Source: an uncultured Lachnoanaerobaculum sp.
GTDB taxonomy: Bacteria > Bacillota > Clostridia > Lachnospirales > Lachnospiraceae
Length of the DNA: 8,676 nucleotides
Direction of reading: 5' to 3'
Assembly: GCA_937925515.1 (NCBI GenBank)
Contig: CALALP010000018.1
Location: 1 to 8,676, forward strand
The number at the start of each line of letters is the position of its first letter. Position 1 is the stretch's first letter. A program made the translations under genes and the position numbers. Positions 1 through 5,927 of this stretch are shown here, in pieces. The notes below the pieces were generated by a model. That model did no database searches, was not told the origin of the DNA, and saw nothing but the letters and a program-made list of their open reading frames with translations.

Positions 1-31
1 GGGGATTCCTCGCCGACGGCGAGGAATCCCC
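1..31. terminator. Perfect GC-rich hairpin, probable terminator of the gene left of the window
   Basis: A 14-bp arm at 1-14 (begins GGGGATTCC) is perfectly complementary to 18-31 around a GAC loop (15-17). A stem this strong between transcription units is most simply a terminator for a gene outside the window. No run of T follows (the next bases are CTAATTCG), so intrinsic termination would be inefficient by the usual rule. It could instead be bidirectional, an mRNA 3' end stabiliser, or a dispersed hairpin family, since the hairpin at 8612-8646 has the same GGGATT/AATCCC outer arms. Confidence 0.6.
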
Positions 32-80
32 CTAATTCGTATTATCACAAATTATAGAATACTTATAGTTATATTTTATA

Positions 81-109
81 TTGACTTTGAATGAAGTATT
101 CATTATAAT
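81..109 (+). promoter_or_regulatory. Sigma-A-type promoter of degV
   Basis: TTGACT at 81-86 and a perfect TATAAT at 104-109 are separated by exactly 17 bp, a near-consensus vegetative promoter. Transcription should start near 116, giving a leader of about 110 nt before degV. The spacer and the downstream region are full of dyads (AATGAA-GTA-TTCATT at 90-104; GAATACTATG/CATAGTATTC at 123-144), which suggests repression of this otherwise strong promoter. Confidence 0.8.
90..104. promoter_or_regulatory. Dyad inside the degV promoter spacer, possible operator
   Basis: AATGAA (90-95) and TTCATT (99-104) are perfect inverted arms around GTA. The right arm shares one base with the -10 box, so a protein bound here would occlude RNA polymerase. 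Its size and TGAATGA-like arms resemble operators of TetR-family repressors in general. No regulator gene is present in the window, so the binder is unknown. Confidence 0.45.
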
Positions 110-122
110 GATACATAGTTTT

Positions 123-144
123 GAATACTATGTGCATAGTATTC
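123..144. promoter_or_regulatory. 22-bp near-perfect palindrome just downstream of the degV transcription start
   Basis: GAATACTATG (123-132) is the exact reverse complement of CATAGTATTC (135-144), with TG between. It would lie about +7 to +28 from the predicted start, a classical repressor site; as RNA it would also form a 10-bp hairpin. A second weaker pairing exists between ACATAGT (113-119) and ACTATGT (127-133), so two mutually exclusive foldings are possible. The heptamer GAATACT also occurs at 57-63 and, inverted, at 95-101. Confidence 0.55.
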
Positions 145-153
145 TGAAATTTT

Positions 154-207
154 ATGAAAGGAGGGAGGGACGGTTTCATTAAGTTAAACCCTAATTTCTT
201 AGTGTAA
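154..207 (+). other. Possible 17-codon leader ORF upstream of degV
   Basis: An ATG at 154 opens 17 codons ending in TAA at 205-207, just 17 bp before the degV start. It would read MKGGRDGFIKLNPNFLV. It has no good Shine-Dalgarno of its own; the strong purine tract GGAGGGAGGG (160-169) lies inside it. It may be chance. It is listed because the degV start itself has only a weak AAGAG (217-221) in front, so the purine tract has no obvious partner start codon. Confidence 0.2.
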
Positions 208-224
208 CGCCCTCATAAGAGTAA

Positions 225-1076
225 ATGAATTATAAACTTATTGGCGATAGTTGCTCAGACTTAGACGAGGAGCAAATCAAAGAAAATAAAATTATTATAG
301 TTCCACTTATGCTCCAAATAGGAGATTATCATGTAGTTGATGATGATAAATTTAATCAAATAGATTTTATACATAGAATGGCAGCGTCAAGTATAGGCCC
401 TAAGACTGCTTGTCCGTCTGCTGAGGCATTTAAAGAGGCTTATGAAAAATGTGATAAAACAGACGGTGTATTTGTTGTAACATTGTCAGAACATTTAAGT
501 GGCACTTATCAAAGTGCAGTGATAGGTAAGCAGATGTATGAAGAAGAACATGGCAAGAATGATAATATATTTATATTAAATTCAAATTCTGCCTCAGCAG
601 GTCAATTTAGACTACTTAAAGAGATTGAAAGACTTATAGCACAGGGGCTTAATTTTGAGGAGATAAAAAATAAAATTACTGCACTTCGTGATAGACTTAA
701 GACTTATTTTGTGCTTGAATCTCTTGAAAACCTTAGAAAGAATGGCAGAATTTCAGGTTTATCAGCATTTTTTGCAACAGCACTTAATATAAAGCCTGTA
801 ATGGGAGCAGTTGGGGGAGTTATTGTAAAGCTTGACCAAGCAAGAGGTATAAACAAGGCATTAAAAAGAATGGTAGAGCTTGCAGTAAAAGACGCAGGAG
901 AACTTGCAAAAGAAATGACTGTATGTATTACAAATGTCAATGATAAAGAAAGAGCAAATTTTGTTGCAAATGCTTTTAAAGCCACAGGAAAGTTTAAAGA
1001 AATACTATTTTCAAATGCAGCAGGTGTAGCAACAGTTTATGCAGGAGAAGGTGGGATTGTAATAGGGATTGGGTAA
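225..1076 (+). CDS. degV: DegV family protein (FakB-like fatty-acid-binding protein)
   Basis: A 283-residue protein of full family length. DegV/FakB proteins bind a fatty acid in a two-domain fold and, in the best-studied cases, present it to the kinase FakA so that acyl-phosphate can enter phospholipid synthesis; they are cytosolic. Visible hallmarks: the N-terminal DSCSDL motif (8-13), TACPSAEAF (61-69, the conserved T-x-x-P-S), LSGTYQSA (91-98) that contacts the bound carboxylate in the family, LENLRKNGRIS (167-177), and the C-terminal YAGEGGIVIG strand. No FakA is in the window, and many genomes carry several DegV paralogues with different lipid preference, so the ligand is unknown. The ATG at 225 is preceded in frame by TAA, so the start cannot be further upstream; its Shine-Dalgarno is weak. 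The stop overlaps the open frame of a decayed secreted-protein gene, and a deletion there may have altered the last few residues. Confidence 0.9.
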   Translation: MNYKLIGDSCSDLDEEQIKENKIIIVPLMLQIGDYHVVDDDKFNQIDFIHRMAASSIGPKTACPSAEAFKEAYEKCDKTDGVFVVTLSEHLSGTYQSAVIGKQMYEEEHGKNDNIFILNSNSASAGQFRLLKEIERLIAQGLNFEEIKNKITALRDRLKTYFVLESLENLRKNGRISGLSAFFATALNIKPVMGAVGGVIVKLDQARGINKALKRMVELAVKDAGELAKEMTVCITNVNDKERANFVANAFKATGKFKEILFSNAAGVATVYAGEGGIVIGIG

Positions 1077-1962
1077 TAGTTTAAGTTTTACATCATTAGC
1101 CGGAACTTGGAAACAAGACTCAAGAGGTTGGTGGTTTTATAGAGGGAATAATACCTATCCTACTAAAACATGGGAATGGATAGATGGAAATAATGATGGA
1201 GTTGCAGAATGTTATTATTTTGATGCAACAGGTTATTTATTAGTAAACACTATGACACCTGACAGATATAGTGTAAATAGTAATGGAGCATGACAGGTAA
1301 ATGGAAATGTACAGACAAAGAGAGTTTCAAATAAAGTTTCAAATACTACATCACAAAATTCAGATGCTTATGCACTTATAGATGCTATTAAAGATAGTAA
1401 GGTAAATTCAGATAATGAACTACTTAAAACCTTAGTAGATAAAAGTAAGGAAAGGTATAATTTTAAGATTAGACTAAATGGTCAAGATTACCTAGTATTT
1501 GTATCTTATAAAGCAAGACTTGTAAGGCTAAAAAAAGGAGATGTAAAGATTATAGAGGGAAGTACAGAAGATGAAAGAAGTTTTTATTGTTATCCAAATA
1601 CAGGTAAAATAGTTGGATATAATCATTCTTCTGGTGTAGGACTCTATCAACAAACTGGTGTATATGAAATAATAGATAATAGATTGGTAAAAGAGTATTT
1701 ATTCACTTCACAAGAGTTAGCTGTTGCTGATGCTGAGTATGTGGACTATGGTTTTGAGGACACTTATACAATAGAAAGAGCAGGAAAAGAACAATCTGTA
1801 ACTAGAGAAGAGTATAATAATAAACTTGAAGAAGTTACAAATATAAATGATATAAAGCAATTAGCCTATTTTGGTTTAAGTGGTGATTTCTATAAAGAAG
1901 GTTCTGAAAGAGCCTTAACCGATTCAGAGGTCTTAAATCTTTTATATAGCAACTTAGAGTAG
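1069..1962 (+). pseudogene. Decayed secreted wall-binding-repeat protein (no start or signal peptide; in-frame TGA)
   Basis: One reading frame from 1069 to the TAG at 1960-1962 is interrupted only by a TGA at 1291-1293. Before it, residues read ...SLAGTWKQDSRGWWFY... and ...WEWIDGNNDGVAECYYFD..., the Trp/aromatic-rich choline-binding-type module found in secreted proteins of Lachnospiraceae, ending NSNGA-[TGA]-QVNGNVQTK. In this module family the position after NGA is usually Trp, so TGG to TGA is the simplest explanation. After the TGA come about 220 residues in the same frame, including a YPNTGKIVGYNHSSG stretch, of unrecognised function. The 5' end is also missing: the first start-like codon is a TTG at 1069 inside the degV tail without a proper Shine-Dalgarno. 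The residues LSFTSLA just before GTW look like the last part of a signal peptide with an S-L-A cleavage site. Two separate defects argue for a pseudogene. Readthrough or a sequencing error at the TGA remains possible. Confidence 0.8.
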
Positions 1963-2039
1963 TTTTATATCAAGAGATTATACTAACTTTTGATAAGGTA
2001 AATGGTTAAAATTAAGTTCTAAAGAAAATAAAAAAAGTA

Positions 2040-2045
2040 TATAAT
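2040..2045 (+). promoter_or_regulatory. Possible -10 box for the lipoprotein gene
   Basis: A perfect TATAAT lies 33 bp before the ATG at 2079, in a very AT-rich stretch. The hexamer 17 bp upstream (TTCTAA, 2017-2022) is a poor -35 match. The gap between the decayed gene and this lipoprotein gene shows no terminator hairpin, so transcription could also come from upstream. Confidence 0.4.
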
Positions 2046-2078
2046 AAAGATATTGTTATAAAACTAAAGGGAGTAAGC

Positions 2079-4289
2079 ATGAAAAGATATTTGCTAGTTA
2101 TTTTATGTGTATTTCTTTGTATTGGTGGTTGTGGGAAGAGTTCTAGTAAAAAACAGGAAACTGAGAGTGTAAATAAACATTCTAAACATAAGAAAGATAC
2201 ATCAGAAAATTCAGATAAAGAAGATGAGGTTTTAGAAAAAAAACTTCCTGAACATACTGCACTTGATGATGGCAATCTTTTTGGAAATACTTTATGTTAT
2301 GCCAGAATGTTAAAGGTAGAGGATAAATTATATTTTAGAAATCCATTTGATAATGAAAGACTTTATTCTATGAGTAAGGAGGAAGTTCCCAAACCTGCAT
2401 TTGGGGAAGTTTATCCTAAAGATATGCACTATAAGGACGGGTATATATACTATGCTAATACCGGAATCGGAGATACACATGTCAAAGGTATAGATAGAAA
2501 TATTTATAGAATAAATATAGAAGATAGTCAGATAGAAAGACTTAGTAATGTTGAATTTGATGATTCGGAAAATGATGTATGGCTTAGTTTTGATACTATG
2601 GTTGGAGATGATTGTTATTACGGCTACTATGACGGAAAAAAACAAGGTTATTGTATAGCTAAGGTAAATATAAACACAAAGCAAAATACTATTATTTATT
2701 TAATACCAATGGAAAATTGTAGTAGAAGTCCTATGATTAACGTTGTAGATAATAAGATTTATTATATAGCAAAGAATGGATTAAATACCTACAACATGGA
2801 TACAGGAGAAAATACCCTAGTTATAGAAAATTTTACTTGTAGCAGTTATATGATATATGACAATAAAGTATATTATTCTAAAGGAATTAGAGAAGAAGAA
2901 ACTAATGCCTCAATCAAGGTTAGGTCGTTATCTGACGGTAATGCAGAAGATATTTATGTTGCACAGGAAACTACTGATGTAATTAATGATATACAATTTA
3001 ATATCTATAATGAAAATATTTATTTTGTAACAAAGTCTAGCGACGTAGAAAGGGCAAAAGATGTATCTAAGTTATATATTTATAAAATGTCAGACTCAAG
3101 TAAAGAACTGGCAGAGCTTTCACCAAGAGCAAACTGGTTTAATATATTTAATGGAAAGATATATTATAAATATTCAGATAGCAATGATATAGAACTTAGC
3201 CGTTCAGAACCTATTTATAAAATATCAATTAATTCTGATTTAGATGTAGATAAGCTACCTAAGGCTAGAGTATTTGAGCCTGAAGAATTCAATAAAGGTT
3301 GGAAAACTGTAAATAACTCTTGGTATTACTATGAAGCCGGAAAACTGACAAAGAATAGTTGGAAAGAATTAGACGGTTCTTGGTACTACTTTGATTCTGA
3401 TGGGAAAATGCTACAAAATAACTGGGGAGATATAAATGGTTCTTGGTATTATTTTGATACTAATGGAATTATGGTAAGAAATAATTGGATATTAGTAGGA
3501 GATTTGTGGTACTACTTTAATCCTGATGGCAGTATGATAAAAGGAAGCTGGAGTGAAATAAATGGAAGTTGGTATTACTTTAATACTGACGGAAGTATGG
3601 TAAGAAATGCTTGGCTTAACTTTGCAGACAGGAATTATTATATGGGAGATGACGGCAAGATGTATGTAAATGCCACCACTCCTGATGGACGAAAAGTAGG
3701 AGCAGACGGAGTAGAAGTAAAGTTTAGAGCAGAGTACTTGGATATACTAAATAAGTATTCATATGGACTGACTAAAGATGAAGCATATGGTACAGGTCAA
3801 TATATTTTTAAAGATATATATGTATATGGTGGTAATTCTATTGTTATAGATAAAGGTAATTATTATGAAATAACTGACTGTACTATAACAAGAGTAGCAC
3901 ACTTTCCTTTAAATATGGTAGAGAATAAAAAGGTTGGAGATTGGATAAATATTTTAGGTGAGAATTATCAAATAGAGGAAGTCAATGATTCCTATGTATG
4001 TATGTCAGAAATGTACAATATAGCTAAGTATAGTGATTATTGTGAGCTTATATACGCTGGCACTGGAGTATCATATGAAGAAGAAATATATAAGGGTAGT
4101 TTGTATGTAGCAAAGAATGCTCCTATAATAGAACATTTATCAGGTGGTTATAGAACTATTAATTTTAAAGATTATGTGGATAGTAGAGATATATATATGG
4201 GGCAATGGAGTTGCTTTAATATTGATAAACAAGGTATTGTTACAACATATTTTATCAATTTTAAAACATATTGTTTAGGTGGTGAATAA
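2079..4289 (+). CDS. Surface lipoprotein with propeller-like domain and choline-binding-type repeats
   Basis: A 736-residue exported lipoprotein. Residues 1-18 are a short signal peptide (KR, hydrophobic core) ending in the lipobox IGGC, with lipidated Cys18. Then comes a Ser/Lys/Glu-rich linker to about residue 58. From about 65 to 400 there are recurring strand pairs (KLYFRN, IYYANTG, IYYIAKNGLNTYNMDTGE, VYYSKG, IYFVTKSSD, KIYYKYSD) typical of DUF5050-like beta-propeller ectodomains. Residues about 408-530 hold six 20-21-residue wall-binding repeats (Trp at 408, 428, 449, 470, 491, 512, most followed by SWYYF), of the choline-binding/glucan-binding type. The last repeat ends in the ATTPDGRKVGADGVEV cap. 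The C-terminal ~190 residues are unrecognised. It should be tethered to the membrane by lipid and to a wall polymer by the repeats; I cannot name a ligand or enzyme activity. The start is supported by AAAGGGAG at 2066-2073 and by the signal peptide. Its repeat module is related to that of the broken gene upstream. Confidence 0.85.
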   Translation: MKRYLLVILCVFLCIGGCGKSSSKKQETESVNKHSKHKKDTSENSDKEDEVLEKKLPEHTALDDGNLFGNTLCYARMLKVEDKLYFRNPFDNERLYSMSKEEVPKPAFGEVYPKDMHYKDGYIYYANTGIGDTHVKGIDRNIYRINIEDSQIERLSNVEFDDSENDVWLSFDTMVGDDCYYGYYDGKKQGYCIAKVNINTKQNTIIYLIPMENCSRSPMINVVDNKIYYIAKNGLNTYNMDTGENTLVIENFTCSSYMIYDNKVYYSKGIREEETNASIKVRSLSDGNAEDIYVAQETTDVINDIQFNIYNENIYFVTKSSDVERAKDVSKLYIYKMSDSSKELAELSPRANWFNIFNGKIYYKYSDSNDIELSRSEPIYKISINSDLDVDKLPKARVFEPEEFNKGWKTVNNSWYYYEAGKLTKNSWKELDGSWYYFDSDGKMLQNNWGDINGSWYYFDTNGIMVRNNWILVGDLWYYFNPDGSMIKGSWSEINGSWYYFNTDGSMVRNAWLNFADRNYYMGDDGKMYVNATTPDGRKVGADGVEVKFRAEYLDILNKYSYGLTKDEAYGTGQYIFKDIYVYGGNSIVIDKGNYYEITDCTITRVAHFPLNMVENKKVGDWINILGENYQIEEVNDSYVCMSEMYNIAKYSDYCELIYAGTGVSYEEEIYKGSLYVAKNAPIIEHLSGGYRTINFKDYVDSRDIYMGQWSCFNIDKQGIVTTYFINFKTYCLGGE
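3300..3675 (+). repeat. Six tandem 60-63-bp coding repeats (wall-binding module)
   Basis: The region encodes six units starting at the TGG codons 3300, 3360, 3423, 3486, 3549 and 3612, spaced 60, 63, 63, 63 and 63 bp. Most units carry a second TGG-TAT/TAC-TAT/TAC core (3321, 3381, 3444, 3507, 3570), giving WYYF/WYYY; the last unit is degenerate (NYYMG). The nucleotide similarity between units makes copy-number change by slippage or recombination plausible. Confidence 0.85.
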
Positions 4290-4323
4290 TATTTCAATAA
4301 ATAAATCAAACTTATAACTCCTA

Positions 4324-4348
4324 TTTCTTTGCCATTATAGGTGAGAAA
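4324..4348. terminator. Weak hairpin behind the lipoprotein gene, possible decayed terminator
   Basis: TTTCTT-T-GCC (4324-4333) can pair with GGTGAGAAA (4340-4348) around an ATTATA loop, with one bulged T and G-U pairs. No T-run follows, so it would terminate poorly. It contains the 10-mer CTTTGCCATT (4327-4336), also found in the loop side of the galK terminator (5781-5790), which hints at a degraded relative of the same hairpin type. Confidence 0.25.
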
Positions 4349-4385
4349 AAATACTTAACTACTAAATTTTTAATTAAATCTTATG

Positions 4386-4414
4386 TTGTAATAGCCCTTG
4401 TTTAGGTATATATT
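4386..4414 (+). promoter_or_regulatory. Probable galK promoter
   Basis: TTGTAA (4386-4391) and TATATT (4409-4414) are 17 bp apart, placing the start near 4421. The -10 box sits inside a large dyad (4401-4436). No catabolite-response element of the usual form is visible. Confidence 0.5.
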
Positions 4415-4436
4415 ACTATAAGTAATTTTACCTAAA
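4401..4436. promoter_or_regulatory. Two-part dyad over the galK promoter, candidate operator
   Basis: An outer perfect inverted repeat TTTAGGTA (4401-4408) / TACCTAAA (4429-4436) encloses an inner one, ATTACT (4412-4417) / AGTAAT (4421-4426), around ATA. The structure covers the predicted -10 box and start point, and its right arm abuts the Shine-Dalgarno (AAAGGAG at 4434-4440). This is the expected place for a repressor site; if a transcript starts further upstream it would be an RNA hairpin next to the ribosome site. The regulator is unknown. Confidence 0.5.
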
Positions 4437-4455
4437 GGAGAGAGAATTAACATAA

Positions 4456-5745
4456 ATGAATATAAATCAAACCAAACAATTTATTAATGAAGATAAGGTA
4501 AGGAATTTTTTTGAAAAGCTTTATGGAAAAGATGAAGTTTCAAATCAGATAAAAAGATATGAGGCTACATTAGACGGATATGCAAAGACTTTCGGAGATA
4601 GCGAGGTTAAGCTTTTTTCCTCTCCGGGGAGGACTGAAATAAGTGGAAATCATACTGACCATAATCATGGTAAGGTAATCGGTGGCAGCATAAATTTGGA
4701 CTGTGTAGGAGTTGCAGGAAAGACTAATGGAAATGTAGTAAGAGTTATAAGCGAAACCTTTAACCAAGACATAACTATAAACCTAGATAATCTTTCACAT
4801 GGAAACAGAAATACAGGAACAGAGGAACTTTTAAAAGGTATCTTACAGGGATTTGTAGAAAAAGGTTTTAATGTAGGAGGTTTTAATGCCTATATAACGA
4901 GCAATGTCATTGCAAGTGCAGGCGTAAGTTCCTCAGCAGCATTTGAAACTTTAATTTGTCAGATAGTTAATACATTGTTTAATGATAATAAGATAGACAT
5001 AGTTACTTATGCACATATAAGTAAATTTGCAGAAAATGTATACTGGGAAAAGTCAAGTGGACTTTTAGACCAAATGTGTTGTGCAGCAGGTGGTCTTATA
5101 AGTATTGACTTTAAAAATCCACTAACCCCAAAAGTTAAAAAGCTTGATTTTGATTTTGCAAGTACGGGCTATAAGCTGATTATAGTTCAAACAGGCAGAG
5201 GGCATGCAGATTTGTCCGAGGACTATTCAAGTATTCCAAATGAGATGAAAAAAGTAGCCAAGTTTTTTGATAAGGAAGTGCTTGCAGATATTACTTTAAA
5301 AGATGTACTTGATAACTTTATGAAGTTAAGAGAGTATGCAGGGGATAGGGCAGTTATTCGTGCAATTCATTTCTTTGAGGAAAATGATAGAGTTGATGCA
5401 GAGGTTCTAGCACTTGAAAAGGGCGATTTTAAGACATTTTTGGAAAATGTAAATGAGAGTGGCAATTCCTCTTGGAAATATCTTCAAAATTGTTTTACAA
5501 ATGCTGCACCACAAGAACAAGGCATTACAAATGTACTAGCACTTACAGAGTTATTTTTAAAGAAAAAGGGTTGTGGAGCTTGTAGAGTACATGGGGGAGG
5601 TTTTGCAGGTGTTATAATGACATTACTCCCTAATGATATTGCAGAAGAATATATTGAGTATATTGAATCACATACACAAAGAAAAAGTGCTTTTAATATG
5701 ATTATAAGACCTTTAGGTTCTATATGTATAAATGATGTTGTATAG
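4456..5745 (+). CDS. galK: Galactokinase
   Basis: A 429-residue GHMP-family kinase that phosphorylates alpha-D-galactose at C1 with ATP, the first committed step of the Leloir pathway, in the cytosol. The galactokinase signature is PGRTEISGNHTDHNHG (57-72), the form usual in Bacillota. The glycine/serine ATP loop is SAGVSSSAAF (154-163), the likely catalytic base is Asp205 in SGLLDQM (201-207), and the third GHMP motif is GACRVHGGGFAGV (374-386). All key residues are present and the length is slightly above the usual ~390. The ATG at 4456 directly follows an in-frame TAA, so it is the most upstream start possible. The best Shine-Dalgarno (AAAGGAG, ending 4440) is 15 nt away, longer than normal; GAGAG closer in may assist. 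No galT, galE or mutarotase is adjacent, so the gene stands alone between its own promoter and terminator. Confidence in function is high. Confidence 0.95.
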   Translation: MNINQTKQFINEDKVRNFFEKLYGKDEVSNQIKRYEATLDGYAKTFGDSEVKLFSSPGRTEISGNHTDHNHGKVIGGSINLDCVGVAGKTNGNVVRVISETFNQDITINLDNLSHGNRNTGTEELLKGILQGFVEKGFNVGGFNAYITSNVIASAGVSSSAAFETLICQIVNTLFNDNKIDIVTYAHISKFAENVYWEKSSGLLDQMCCAAGGLISIDFKNPLTPKVKKLDFDFASTGYKLIIVQTGRGHADLSEDYSSIPNEMKKVAKFFDKEVLADITLKDVLDNFMKLREYAGDRAVIRAIHFFEENDRVDAEVLALEKGDFKTFLENVNESGNSSWKYLQNCFTNAAPQEQGITNVLALTELFLKKKGCGACRVHGGGFAGVIMTLLPNDIAEEYIEYIESHTQRKSAFNMIIRPLGSICINDVV

Positions 5746-5770
5746 TGAATTCAGTAAAAAATTTTAATTT

Positions 5771-5810
5771 AGAGGTGTGTCTTTGCCATTGGCGAGGATA
5801 CATCTTTTTT
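5771..5810 (+). terminator. Intrinsic terminator of galK
   Basis: AGGTGTGTCTTTGCC (5773-5787) pairs along its whole 15-bp length with 5791-5805 (GGCGAGGATACATCT), counting four G-U pairs, around an ATT loop. A run of six T (5805-5810) follows. It lies 25 bp after the galK stop and separates galK from the ATPase gene. The G-U pairs make it strong only in the + direction. Confidence 0.85.
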
Positions 5811-5911
5811 AATTTCGACTATACTCGAAATTAAAGCTAGTTCTATAATAAGTTTCGACTATACTCGAAATGATGATTGAATTTATAATAGATTTCGACT
5901 ATACTAGAAAT
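5811..5911. repeat. Three phased 18-bp palindromes, period exactly 40 bp
   Basis: TTTCGACTATACTCGAAA occurs at 5813-5830 and 5853-5870, and with one change (TCG to TAG in the right arm) at 5893-5910. Starts are exactly 40 bp apart. Each copy is an 18-bp palindrome (arms TTTCGA/TCGAAA, TATA centre) broken only by a central C-C mismatch; copy 1 extends to AATTTCGA/TCGAAATT (5811-5832). The two 22-bp spacers differ except for a shared TATAATA at the same place (5844-5850, 5884-5890). The array fills the space between the galK terminator and the ATPase Shine-Dalgarno. No other copy occurs in the window. Likely a multi-site operator or a binding target of the neighbouring ATPase; three units with short repeats and no cas genes do not make a CRISPR. 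Confidence 0.9.
5884..5889 (+). promoter_or_regulatory. Candidate -10 box of the ATPase-esterase operon (second copy at 5844-5849)
   Basis: Perfect TATAAT hexamers at 5844-5849 and 5884-5889 each follow a palindrome at the same distance. The hexamer 17 bp upstream of each is ATACTC, which is part of the palindrome and no match to TTGACA. A promoter here would lack a -35 box and have the palindrome in its place, as expected if a bound protein controls RNA polymerase. Confidence 0.4.
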
Positions 5912-5927
5912 ACTAGGAGGTGGTTGA

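Noticed and set aside
704..985. Reverse-strand open frame within degV
   Set aside because: Antisense shadow of a well-supported gene; no ribosome site and composition typical of a complement frame.
1291..1293. UGA read as Trp or selenocysteine
   Set aside because: All other genes use TGG for Trp and contain no in-frame TGA, so a changed code is unlikely. I saw no convincing SECIS-like hairpin right after the TGA, and the family has Trp there. The missing 5' end also supports decay.
1684..1962. Separate small gene starting at the TTG at 1684
   Set aside because: It has no ribosome site and simply continues the frame of the decayed secreted-protein gene.
2012..2684. Two reverse-strand open frames over the start of the lipoprotein gene
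   Set aside because: Complement frames of AT-rich coding DNA; the + strand has a lipobox signal peptide and ribosome site.
4570..4767. Reverse-strand open frame in galK
   Set aside because: Lies across the galactokinase signature on the other strand; no independent support.
5811..5911. CRISPR array
   Set aside because: Only three units, 18-bp palindromic repeats, 22-bp spacers that share TATAATA, and no cas genes nearby.
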